In this document: positions 25,592-33,154 of the stretch, one piece after another
Layout of the letters: each line of letters begins with the position of its first letter
How positions within the stretch are numbered: position 1 is the first letter of the stretch
Source: Paracoccaceae bacterium
Lineage (GTDB): Bacteria; Pseudomonadota; Alphaproteobacteria; Rhodobacterales; Rhodobacteraceae
Direction: 5' to 3'
Length of the DNA stretch: 64,000 nucleotides
Assembly: GCA_021741245.1 (NCBI GenBank)
Contig: JAIOYF010000001.1
Coordinates: 310,001-374,000 of the forward strand
Notes under the pieces: generated by a model
The model's database searches: none
What the model saw: the letters and a program-made list of their open reading frames with translations, nothing else
Told to the model about the DNA's origin: nothing
Program-made: the position numbers and the translations under genes

Positions 25592-27142
25592 TCACAACAG
25601 CCATTGAACGGGGAGAAGACCTATCAACCCGACCAAAAGCCGCAGGGGGATCGAGGTATTGGGCTCTGCGTCAAACCTGACGGGTTGGCCTGCTTGATCC
25701 AACGCGCTCCACTCCATCTTCCCGTCTGCGGTGATGCCAACGTGATATGCGAAACCCGCCAAGTTCTCGTCAAGCCAGTGGGAAAGATCGCCAGCTATCA
25801 GGGGGCTGTCGATCAGCAATCCCATTTCGGTGTTCAGCCGCCGTGACCGGGGATCGAAATTGAGCGATCCGATGAAGGCCCGGCGTCGATCCACTGAAAA
25901 GCTTTTGGCATGGACTGTCGCACTGGATTGGCCAAGAAACTCCACCTCGCGGACCGTGCGCTTATCGCTGCCTTGGCTGCGCAACTCATAGACCTCGACG
26001 CCATCTTCGATCAACTGGCGGCGGTAATGCGCATAGGCCCCATGAACCGCCACTACATCGGTCGCCTCAAGGGAATTGGTCAGCACCCGCACCCGCGCGC
26101 CTTGCACGACAAAGCCAGCCAGTTGTTGTGCCGCCGAGGTGCCGGGAATGAAATAGGCCGAGATCAGGTCCAGCGAGTGTTCCGGCGTTCCAATCTCGGC
26201 AAACAGCCGACGGATCATCAAATCGTCATCATCATCAAGGCCCAAGACCTTGTCGGGGTCATCGCTGAACAGCCGGGTTGGCACCCATTCAAGGCGCAGT
26301 GTCACATTCAAAAGGTCGGCCACGAACGACGAGTCATGGACGTAAGCGGCATAATTTCTGCCCTGTTCCGTATCGCGCAACGCCTCATCTCGCCCTTCAA
26401 GCCGGTTGGCCGAGGCGGGATCAAGTGTGATCAGCCCCGAGGCGGGATAGGCTGACAAGCTTTCCCAATAGCGCGCGAAATCAGCGCTGACATCCGCCGC
26501 CGCAGGGCCAACCGCAATGACATCACGATCAACATAGGTCTGCGATCCACCGGTTTCAAAATAGACATCCCCGATGTTGCGCCCGCCGACGATGGTGACG
26601 ATCCCATCAACCGTGAAGGATTTATTATGCATCCGGCGGTTCAGGCGAAAAAAATCGAAGGCATAGTTGAGGGGGCGCCAAGACCGCAAGGTGAACGGAT
26701 TGAAGATGCGGACTTGGGCTGTAGGCAGGGCATCAAGGGCGGCAAGCTCTTGATCCAGCGCGGGGGTGCCATTGTCATCCACCAAAAGCCGGACATGGAC
26801 GCCGCGCCGTGCGGCCTCTTGCAGTTGAGAAAGCAGCCGGATGCCCGTCAGATCATCGTGCCAGATGTAATATTGCGCATCAATCGAGACAGTTGCCTCG
26901 CGCGCCAGATGAATACGGGCCGCAAAGGCATCAGACCCGCTGTCCAACATCACAATGCCAGAGGTTCCGGGATGCGAGGCCACAAGTGGGGCCAGAGTGG
27001 TCTGCAAAGCTGACTCGGCCGTGACAAAGACTGGATCAGGGGGCTGAGGGCGCGCGGGCAGGGGAAAAATCATCTGCATCGCCACGACGAACAGCCCATA
27101 GCAGCCGACGATGATCGCAAGGCCCCGCGCGGCCCTTAGCAT
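25592..27142 (-). CDS. Phospholipase D family protein, ClsC/YmdC-like
   Basis: A 516-residue protein with an N-terminal membrane anchor (GLAIIVGCYGLFVVAMQMIF) and two HKD motifs, RMHNKSFTVDG and TVHAKSFSVDR, each followed by a Gly/Asn-rich strand (IVGGRNIGD, FIGSLNFDPRS). SIDAQYYIWHDDLTGIRLL is characteristic of cardiolipin synthase C-like proteins. A hydrophobic C-terminus (RLLVGLIGLLPVQWLL) may be a second anchor. The likely activity is phosphatidyl transfer making cardiolipin; hydrolysis is the alternative. It stands alone between the caspase-like gene and the bd-oxidase operon. Confidence 0.88.
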   Translation of the reverse strand: MLRAARGLAIIVGCYGLFVVAMQMIFPLPARPQPPDPVFVTAESALQTTLAPLVASHPGTSGIVMLDSGSDAFAARIHLAREATVSIDAQYYIWHDDLTGIRLLSQLQEAARRGVHVRLLVDDNGTPALDQELAALDALPTAQVRIFNPFTLRSWRPLNYAFDFFRLNRRMHNKSFTVDGIVTIVGGRNIGDVYFETGGSQTYVDRDVIAVGPAAADVSADFARYWESLSAYPASGLITLDPASANRLEGRDEALRDTEQGRNYAAYVHDSSFVADLLNVTLRLEWVPTRLFSDDPDKVLGLDDDDDLMIRRLFAEIGTPEHSLDLISAYFIPGTSAAQQLAGFVVQGARVRVLTNSLEATDVVAVHGAYAHYRRQLIEDGVEVYELRSQGSDKRTVREVEFLGQSSATVHAKSFSVDRRRAFIGSLNFDPRSRRLNTEMGLLIDSPLIAGDLSHWLDENLAGFAYHVGITADGKMEWSALDQAGQPVRFDAEPNTSIPLRLLVGLIGLLPVQWLL

Positions 27143-27352
27143 GGGAGCACCGGTTGTAGGCAGAGATGCGATGAAATCGGGCCGTTCAAAGGGACTGTCC
27201 TTTTGTGCAACCTCATCAAGGCATCATCTGGGTGTCCGGCCGGTGCAATACCCGGACCGTTTAGCGTCACTCCAGCCTTATCCGAAAACGGAACGGGTGG
27301 CGAGGTCAGCTTTCACCTGTGCGCCCCGCCGTCGCCCTTGCCCTGCACCGTT

Positions 27353-27445
27353 TCAGATCAGCACCGATCTTATCACAAACGCGATTGTTCCAATGACCAC
27401 GATTCCAGCAAGGTACAGCGCCGCAAACCACAACCAGCGGCGCAT
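27353..27445 (-). CDS. DUF2474 family, 30-residue bd-oxidase small subunit
   Basis: The ATG overlaps the cydB stop (TGATG). The frame encodes MRRWLWFAALYLAGIVVIGT plus ten more residues, ending VLI: one transmembrane helix with a basic N-terminus. Position, size and sequence fit DUF2474, the tiny protein found after cydB in cyanide-insensitive-type bd oxidases, analogous to CydX. It is expected to stabilise the CydAB complex. Confidence 0.85.
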   Translation of the reverse strand: MRRWLWFAALYLAGIVVIGTIAFVIRSVLI

Positions 27446-28449
27446 CAGTGATACCCATCGCCGGGGTGAACCTTGCCGCGGAAGACCCAGTAGGAATAGG
27501 CGGTATAGGCCAAAATCATCGGGATCAGCACGACCGCCCCCACCAGCAAGAACTTTAGCGAGCTGTCAGGGGCCGCCGCCTCGGCAATGCTGAGCGATGG
27601 TGGCACAAGGTTGGGGTAAAAGCTGACCCCAAGGCCAGCATAAGACAGACCAAAAATTGCCACCGTCGCCAGAAAGGGCCGCAGATGATCCTGATTTCGC
27701 AGGCCAAGCCACAATTGCCAGACCGCAAGCGCCAGCAGGATCGGGACAATCGCACTCCACAGGCCCGAGGGAAAGCTGAACCAGCGCACAAGATATTCAG
27801 GCCGCAGAAACGGTGTTGCAAGACTGACAGCACCAATCATGACGATCAGACCCACGCCAAGCGGTGCTGCTAAGCGCCGCGCACGAGCTAAAGTTTCGCC
27901 CTCGGTCTTTAGGATCAGCCAAGTTGCCCCCAACATGGCATAGCCCACGACCAGTGCCAGCGCTGTCAGGCCCGAAAACGGTGTCAGCCAATCCCAGTTG
28001 CCACCGCCATAGGCGCGCCCGTCAACCTTTATACCCTGCACCAGCGCCCCAAGGGCCATGCCCTGCGCGATGGTTGCCACCAAGGACCCGGCCCAAAAAC
28101 CGAACTCCCAGAACCCCTGCATCCGTTTGGTGCGATGCACAAACTCGAACGCCACACCGCGAAAGATCAGGCCCAGCAACATGGCGATGATCAATGGATA
28201 GAGCGCCGGCATCACAATGGCATAGGCCAGCGGGAACACGGCGAACAGCCCCCCGCCCCCCAGCACAAGCCAAGTCTCGTTGCCGTCCCAGACGGGGGCA
28301 ATTGTGTTCATCGCAAGATGGCGTTCGTCCCGATCCTTTAGAAAAGGGAACAAGATTCCGATGCCCAGATCAAAGCCATCAAGCAGCACATAGGCCAGCA
28401 CGGCAAAGGCGATCAGCCCGGCCCAGATAAAGGGAAGATCAAAGATCAT
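27445..28449 (-). CDS. cydB: Cytochrome bd-type (cyanide-insensitive) quinol oxidase subunit II
   Basis: A 334-residue integral membrane protein with the CydB start LAYVLLDGFDLGIGILFPF and the motif WDGNETWLVLGGGGLFAVFP. Subunit II supports the haem-bearing CydA. It begins 3 bases after the cydA stop and its own stop overlaps DUF2474, so the three genes form one operon. Confidence 0.97.
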   Translation of the reverse strand: MIFDLPFIWAGLIAFAVLAYVLLDGFDLGIGILFPFLKDRDERHLAMNTIAPVWDGNETWLVLGGGGLFAVFPLAYAIVMPALYPLIIAMLLGLIFRGVAFEFVHRTKRMQGFWEFGFWAGSLVATIAQGMALGALVQGIKVDGRAYGGGNWDWLTPFSGLTALALVVGYAMLGATWLILKTEGETLARARRLAAPLGVGLIVMIGAVSLATPFLRPEYLVRWFSFPSGLWSAIVPILLALAVWQLWLGLRNQDHLRPFLATVAIFGLSYAGLGVSFYPNLVPPSLSIAEAAAPDSSLKFLLVGAVVLIPMILAYTAYSYWVFRGKVHPGDGYH

Positions 28450-28452
28450 GGG

Positions 28453-29871
28453 TTATTCTCCGGGGGCAAGATGCGGTGCGGTGGGGTTCGCGGCCACGGG
28501 TGTGATCCCTGCTGTGCGCGTTGGACCAATCTTGTCGATTTCGATGGCATCCTTTGGCCGTTTGCTCATCAAGCGCAGAACGTAAAACGTGCCGGAGCCG
28601 AAGACAAAGAAATAGACCACGATAAAGGCAATAAGCGAGGCGCCAACCGCATCAGCCTGCAAAGGTGCCGCACTTTCCCCAGTTTTCAAAAGCCCATAGA
28701 CGGTAAAGGGTTGGCGGCCCACTTCCGTTGTGATCCACCCGCAAAGCACGGCAAGAAATCCTGAAGGTCCCATCAGAACAGCGGCCCGATGCAGCCATGG
28801 GCTGTCAATCAGGCGTCCCTTCCAGCGCGCCCATGCGGACCACAGACCAATGCCCAGCATGGCAAAGCCAATCGCCACCATGATGCGGAAGGTCCAGAAA
28901 ATCAGTGCCGATTTCGGGCGTTCGTCTTCGGGAAAGGCATCAAGGCCCAGAACAGGGGTATCAAGGCTGTGGGTGAGGATCAGCGAGCCCAAGAGCGGGA
29001 TCTCGACCTTGTAGCGCGTGACACCGGCCGCATCATCGGGCAGGCCAAACAGGATCAGCGGCACACGTCCCTCGGGATAGCTTTCGAAATGCCCCTCCAT
29101 CGCGGCAATCTTGGCAGGCTGATGCTCCAGCGTGTTCACGCCATGCATATCACCCGCCACGATCTGAAGCGGTGTCACGATCAGGGCCATCCACATTGCC
29201 ATCGAAAACATGATGGCCGCCCCGCGGCTTTGCGGGCTGCGCAACAGATGCCACGCGCCAACGGCCCCCACAACGAAGGCCGTGGTCAGATAGGCCGCCA
29301 GCACCATATGCACCAACCGATAGGGGAAAGACGGGTTGAAGATGATGGCCCACCAATCTTCGGGCACGAACTGGCCAACCTCATTGATGCTATAGCCCTG
29401 TGGGGTTTGCATCCAGCTGTTCACACTCAGGATCCAAAAGGCCGAGAACAGCGTGCCAATGGCGACGATGGCGGTGGCGGCCATGTGCAGCCGGTCGCCC
29501 ACCCGCTCACGGCCAAACAGCATGATGCCCAGAAAGCCCGCCTCAAGGAAAAAGGCAGACAGCACCTCATACCCCATCAAGGGGCCAAGAACCGGGCCCA
29601 CCTTGTCGGAAAACACCGACCAGTTGGTGCCGAACTGGTAAGACATCACAATGCCCGACACGACGCCCATGCCAAAGACCACGGCAAAGATGGTTTTCCA
29701 GTAATTGAACAGCCGCAAAAAGGCATCATCGCGGTGCCAAAGCCACAGGCCGTTCAGCACGGCAAGGAAACTGGCAAGGCCGATCGAGAATGCGGGAAAG
29801 ATGATATGGGCCGAGATGGTGAAAGCGAACTGGAACCGGGCCAGATCAATGGCGCTAAAGCTGTCAAACAT
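28453..29871 (-). CDS. cydA: Cytochrome bd-type (cyanide-insensitive) quinol oxidase subunit I
   Basis: Oxidises ubiquinol and reduces O2 to water at haem b/d centres without proton pumping. The 472-residue protein begins MFDSFSAIDLARFQFAFTIS, with the haem ligand His22 following. KIAAMEGHFESYPEG and the GRQPFTVYGLLKT segment with a short Q-loop indicate the CIO (CioA) subtype. ATG 29871 is chosen over the longer frame. Such oxidases tolerate cyanide, sulfide and NO, which fits the adjacent regulators and sulfide genes. Confidence 0.96.
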   Translation of the reverse strand: MFDSFSAIDLARFQFAFTISAHIIFPAFSIGLASFLAVLNGLWLWHRDDAFLRLFNYWKTIFAVVFGMGVVSGIVMSYQFGTNWSVFSDKVGPVLGPLMGYEVLSAFFLEAGFLGIMLFGRERVGDRLHMAATAIVAIGTLFSAFWILSVNSWMQTPQGYSINEVGQFVPEDWWAIIFNPSFPYRLVHMVLAAYLTTAFVVGAVGAWHLLRSPQSRGAAIMFSMAMWMALIVTPLQIVAGDMHGVNTLEHQPAKIAAMEGHFESYPEGRVPLILFGLPDDAAGVTRYKVEIPLLGSLILTHSLDTPVLGLDAFPEDERPKSALIFWTFRIMVAIGFAMLGIGLWSAWARWKGRLIDSPWLHRAAVLMGPSGFLAVLCGWITTEVGRQPFTVYGLLKTGESAAPLQADAVGASLIAFIVVYFFVFGSGTFYVLRLMSKRPKDAIEIDKIGPTRTAGITPVAANPTAPHLAPGE

Positions 29872-29899
29872 GGTGGTCTCCGCGGCCTGAGGGACGATC

Positions 29900-30331
29900 C
29901 TAGTTAGAGGCTGGTCCAAAGTCCTGCGCGGTAATGCTGCCATCGCCATTGCGGTCGATCAAAGCAAGCCAGTCTGCCGTCCGTGCAAGGAACTCTGCTT
30001 GTGATACGCTTCCATCTGCATCGATATCGTTGAAGGTCAATGTCATGCCCTCCTGAACGCGCTTCATCCCATTGCCAGCATCGGAACCGGCCATGTCATT
30101 CGCGCGTGCCTCATCAAACATCGCGTATTCTTCTGTGTCGAGCGTGCCATCGTCATTTGCGTCAAAGCTGAGAAAGACATCTGCGCGGCGTTGTTCGGCC
30201 TCTGCCAAGGTCACCGCGCCATTCCCGTCTTGATCCCAGTTTTCCAGAAAATGCGCGCCGGGCACGTTTTGCGCCGATACCGAGAGCGGAAGGATGGTGG
30301 CAATAACAAGCGTGATGAATGTGCGTTTCAT
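29900..30331 (-). CDS. Exported EF-hand calcium-binding protein
   Basis: A 143-residue protein with a signal peptide (MKRTFITLVIATILPLSVSA). Four EF-hand loops are visible: DQDGNGAVTLAE, DANDDGTLDTEE, DIDADGSVSQAE and DRNGDGSITAQD, each with the usual acidic positions and a central Gly. Periplasmic Ca2+ binding is likely. It lies 28 bases upstream of cydA on the same strand and diverges from the Rrf2 gene, so it may be first in the cyd operon. Confidence 0.9.
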   Translation of the reverse strand: MKRTFITLVIATILPLSVSAQNVPGAHFLENWDQDGNGAVTLAEAEQRRADVFLSFDANDDGTLDTEEYAMFDEARANDMAGSDAGNGMKRVQEGMTLTFNDIDADGSVSQAEFLARTADWLALIDRNGDGSITAQDFGPASN

Positions 30332-30398
30332 GGTCGTTCCCTTTGTGTGTTGTGCGAGTCGGCGACTGATCCTGCCGACGGCGAATCGGCGGCGGACC

Positions 30399-30471
30399 CA
30401 ATAAAGCTCTATTCTACGTACAACTATTGCGACGCAACCGAAAAAGCTATATCACGTGTAGAACTTTATTG
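30399..30471. promoter_or_regulatory. Long inverted repeat in the EF-hand/Rrf2 divergent promoter
   Basis: CAATAAAGCTCTA (30399-30411) is matched by its inverse TAGAACTTTATTG (30459-30471), 12 of 13 positions, across a 47-base spacer. The arms flank the 158-base region between the two divergent genes. They are candidate binding sites for the Rrf2 regulator itself; the match to any published site was not tested. Confidence 0.5.
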
Positions 30472-30489
30472 TCGCAGGACCTTTCGCCC

Positions 30490-30939
30490 ATGCACCTGAC
30501 CCAATACTCCACCTTTGCCCTTCGGACCTTGCAATATGTCGCCCTTCGCGATCCAGCGATTGTGACAGTGGATGAGGTGTCGCGCGCGCATCGGATTTCA
30601 AAGGCACATCTGGTCAAGGTGTCCCACGAGTTGGGCCAGCGCGGCTATATTCAAACGATCCGGGGGCGCAATGGCGGGATGCGCCTTGCGCGGCCAGCTG
30701 ATCGGATCACCGTGGGCGAGGTGGTGCGCTGGACCGAAGGGCCGATGGAGTTGGTGGAATGTTTCAACCCCGAAACCAACACCTGCCCACTGGAGGGGGT
30801 ATGTCACCTATCCCGTGGAATTCAAAGGGCTTTGCGGGCCTTTCTCTCTGTTCTGGATGATATGACCATTGCAGACATCACCATCAATCGCGGCATCTTG
30901 CTAGATCGCTTTGTGCCTCAGCAATCGGGTGCGCAGTAG
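30490..30939 (+). CDS. Rrf2 family transcriptional regulator, NsrR-like
   Basis: A 149-residue winged-helix protein starting MHLTQYSTFALRTLQYVALR, with the recognition-helix region RISKAHLVKVSHELGQRGYI and the wing TIRGRNGGMRLARP. Three Cys in VECFNPETNTCPLEGVCHL are in the position that holds the Fe-S cluster of NsrR, the nitric-oxide sensor. Cluster type and effector are inferred. The neighbours are the EF-hand and bd-oxidase genes on the other side, so control of a NO-tolerant oxidase is plausible. Its 3' end overlaps the convergent SqrR-like gene by 22 bases. Confidence 0.88.
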   Translation: MHLTQYSTFALRTLQYVALRDPAIVTVDEVSRAHRISKAHLVKVSHELGQRGYIQTIRGRNGGMRLARPADRITVGEVVRWTEGPMELVECFNPETNTCPLEGVCHLSRGIQRALRAFLSVLDDMTIADITINRGILLDRFVPQQSGAQ

Positions 30940-31241
30940 ACCCGGTACAGCGTCTCCAAGACGGCCTGAACCTCGGTGCTGGCCAGATTGTAATAGATTG
31001 TCTGCCCCTCGCGCCGCGTGGTCACAAGCTTTAGGGCGCGCATCTTGCCCAGATGCTGCGATAGTGCGGCCGGGCTGAGTTGTACAATCTCGGCCAGATC
31101 GCCCACCGACTTCTCACCCCCAAGCAAAGTGCACATGACGACCAGCCTTTTGGGGTTCGCCATGGCGGCCAATGTGGCCGCAACTTCCTCTGCCTTGGCT
31201 TCCAGGGGATTTATAGTTTCATTTGATATGTCATTTTTCAT
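30918..31241 (-). CDS. sqrR: ArsR-family regulator of the SqrR/BigR persulfide-sensing type
   Basis: A 107-residue repressor with a helix-turn-helix (SPAALSQHLGKMRALKLVTT) and wing (REGQTIYYNL). Cys37 (LVVMCTLLGGEKSVGDL) and Cys103 (YRVYC) are 66 residues apart, the same spacing as Cys41/Cys107 of Rhodobacter capsulatus SqrR, whose pair forms a polysulfide bridge and releases DNA. An extra Cys107 is at the C-terminus. ATG 31241 is used because the longer frame is out of family. The gene is divergent from the sulfide-oxidation genes it should repress. Confidence 0.9.
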   Translation of the reverse strand: MKNDISNETINPLEAKAEEVAATLAAMANPKRLVVMCTLLGGEKSVGDLAEIVQLSPAALSQHLGKMRALKLVTTRREGQTIYYNLASTEVQAVLETLYRVYCAPDC

Positions 31242-31243
31242 GC

Positions 31244-31271
31244 TTGACACTTTAGCACTTTCGAATATACG
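31244..31271 (+). promoter_or_regulatory. Putative promoter of the sulfide-oxidation genes
   Basis: TTGACA (31244-31249) and TATACG (31266-31271) are 16 bases apart and lie about 30 bases upstream of the DUF2892 ATG, immediately in front of the divergent SqrR-like gene. A repressor site would have to overlap it given the 61-base gap. TTCGAA (31261-31266 region) is a small palindrome next to the -10. Confidence 0.55.
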
Positions 31272-31302
31272 TGGCAACCATGCAGTTGCACAGGAGGCAC
31301 TC

Positions 31303-31527
31303 ATGACAAATGTTGGATCGCTTGACCGAACCCTTCGCTTCATCCTTGGCGCAGCCCTGCTGACAGCGCCGTTTCTGCCGCCATTTGCTGCGCTATTTGC
31401 GGCCTGGGGTGTGTGGAAATTTGCCTTGGTGGCCGCAGGGGTCGTGATGCTGGGCACCGCGCTTTTCCGATTCTGTCCGGCCTATACCCTGTTTGGAATT
31501 CGGACCTGCCGAACCGGTAAGTCCTGA
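31303..31527 (+). CDS. DUF2892 / YgaP-type membrane protein
   Basis: A 74-residue protein with two membrane segments (TLRFILGAALLTAPFLPPFA and KFALVAAGVVMLGTALFRF) and two Cys in FRFCPAYTLFGIRTC. The fold matches the transmembrane domain of the YgaP rhodanese, common in sulfide/persulfide clusters. The ATG is preceded by a strong AGGAGG. It is the first gene of the SqrR-controlled cluster. Confidence 0.88.
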   Translation: MTNVGSLDRTLRFILGAALLTAPFLPPFAALFAAWGVWKFALVAAGVVMLGTALFRFCPAYTLFGIRTCRTGKS

Positions 31528-31631
31528 TCTGCATCCGTCCAAAACTGAGCCCCTGTTGATCGACAGCAGCACGGCGATGGCTCAATTGCACAATAAATAA
31601 ACCTCGCTCTTGCCTGGAAGGGAGCCCTGAA

Positions 31632-32117
31632 ATGTTCAAATCACCCATTGCCCTGATAATCGTCGGTCTGATGTCCGCCGCACCTGCCGTTGCCCAGACT
31701 TTGCCATCAGACGTGCAGACGGCCATGGCCGCCGCGTTGCAAGATGAGCGTCACGCCCAAGCCTTTTACGCTGCCGTCATCACGAAGTTTGGGGATGCCA
31801 GACCCTTTTCCAACATTATCAAGGCAGAGCGTCAGCATGAATCCATGGTGATCGACCTTTACACGGCCTACGGGCTGGCAGTGCCAGAGAATGGCTACAC
31901 CACGGGCGCCCTTGCTGCACCGGAGGCCCCAGAGACGCTTGGCGCGGCGTGCAAGATCGGCGTCGAGGCCGAAATCCTGAACCGCGACCTTTATGATGCG
32001 CAACTTCTGCCCGTGGTCGCCGCCTATCCCGACATCACGCGCGTCATGCAAGCTTTGCGCGATGCGTCCGAGGAAAAACACCTTCCCGCCTTCCAACGCT
32101 GTGCAAGCCGGGGCTGA
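31632..32117 (+). CDS. Exported DUF2202 ferritin-like protein
   Basis: A 161-residue protein with a signal peptide (ALIIVGLMSAAPAVAQ). Four helices carry carboxylate/His pairs typical of a di-iron or ferritin-like bundle: LQDERHAQAFY, KAERQHESM, EAEILNRDLYD and ASEEKHLPAFQRC. DUF2202 has no settled function. Its place between DUF2892 and the persulfide dioxygenase, with a good GGGAG site, suggests a periplasmic redox or metal role in this cluster. Confidence 0.85.
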   Translation: MFKSPIALIIVGLMSAAPAVAQTLPSDVQTAMAAALQDERHAQAFYAAVITKFGDARPFSNIIKAERQHESMVIDLYTAYGLAVPENGYTTGALAAPEAPETLGAACKIGVEAEILNRDLYDAQLLPVVAAYPDITRVMQALRDASEEKHLPAFQRCASRG

Positions 32118-32213
32118 CACCAGACGCGGGGGAGGCAGGCAGCGGCGACGTTGCCCATGACCTTACCCCCGCACCGATACAAAGCGCCCATGGCGCCCAA
32201 GGAGGATAAACCG

Positions 32214-33116
32214 ATGACAAATATTGCGAATATTCCCCACGCCGTTGATCTAACCGTCAAGCCGGAGGTGACGGCCTTCTTTGACGAACCGACCAACACC
32301 GTCACCTATGTGGTGCGCGATCCGGCCAGCACGGCCTGTGCGGTGGTCGATTCCGTGATGGATATCGACTATGCGGCGGGGCGCATCACCTATGCCTCGG
32401 CTGATGCGGTGATCGATTTCATCAAGGCAAATGGTCTGACGCTGGAATGGCTGATCGAGACCCATGTTCATGCCGATCATCTGTCCGGCGCGCCCTATAT
32501 TCAGGGCAAGCTTGGTGGCAAAATCGGAATTGGCGAGAATATCACCATCGTTCAAGACACCTTTGGCAAGGTGTTCAATGAGGGCACCGAGTTTCAGCGT
32601 GACGGCAGCCAGTTTGATCGCCTGTTCGCTGACGGCGACAGCTATCAGATCGGTGGCATGACGGCCTTTGCAATGCACACACCCGGCCACACACCGGCCT
32701 GCATGACGCATGTCGTTGGGGATGCGGCCTTTGTGGGGGATACGTTGTTCATGCCCGACGGCGGCTCTGCCCGGGCGGACTTTCCGGGCGGGGACTCGCG
32801 CACGCTTTATCGGTCCATCAAGCGGGTGCTGGCATTGCCTGACGATCTGCGTCTGTTCATGTGCCACGATTATGGCCCGAATGGCCGGGAAATCCGCTGG
32901 GAAACCACGGTTGCCGAGCAAAAGGCCCATAACATCCATGTAAAGGATGGGATCACCGAAGATCAATTCGTGACCATGCGTGATACACGCGATGCGACAC
33001 TTGGGATGCCCAAACTGATCATCCCGTCTTTGCAAGTGAACATGCGCGCAGGCGATCTGCCGCCGCCTGATGACAGCGGCAAGCGGTTCCTCAAAGTTCC
33101 GCTCAACGTCCTCTGA
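32214..33116 (+). CDS. Persulfide dioxygenase-like metallo-beta-lactamase protein
   Basis: A 300-residue ETHE1/Blh-type protein that oxidises glutathione persulfide (or a related persulfide) to sulfite. The metal site THVHADHLSG (residues 83-92), HTPGHTPACMTHV and VGDTLFMPDGGSARADFPGG follow the family, and LFMCHDYGPNGRE supplies a late His. The start at 32214 has AAGGAGG. It acts downstream of SQR, which generates the persulfide. Confidence 0.92.
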   Translation: MTNIANIPHAVDLTVKPEVTAFFDEPTNTVTYVVRDPASTACAVVDSVMDIDYAAGRITYASADAVIDFIKANGLTLEWLIETHVHADHLSGAPYIQGKLGGKIGIGENITIVQDTFGKVFNEGTEFQRDGSQFDRLFADGDSYQIGGMTAFAMHTPGHTPACMTHVVGDAAFVGDTLFMPDGGSARADFPGGDSRTLYRSIKRVLALPDDLRLFMCHDYGPNGREIRWETTVAEQKAHNIHVKDGITEDQFVTMRDTRDATLGMPKLIIPSLQVNMRAGDLPPPDDSGKRFLKVPLNVL

Positions 33117-33154
33117 CCGCAGTCCAAAAGCCACATCTCTGGGAGGAGACCCCG

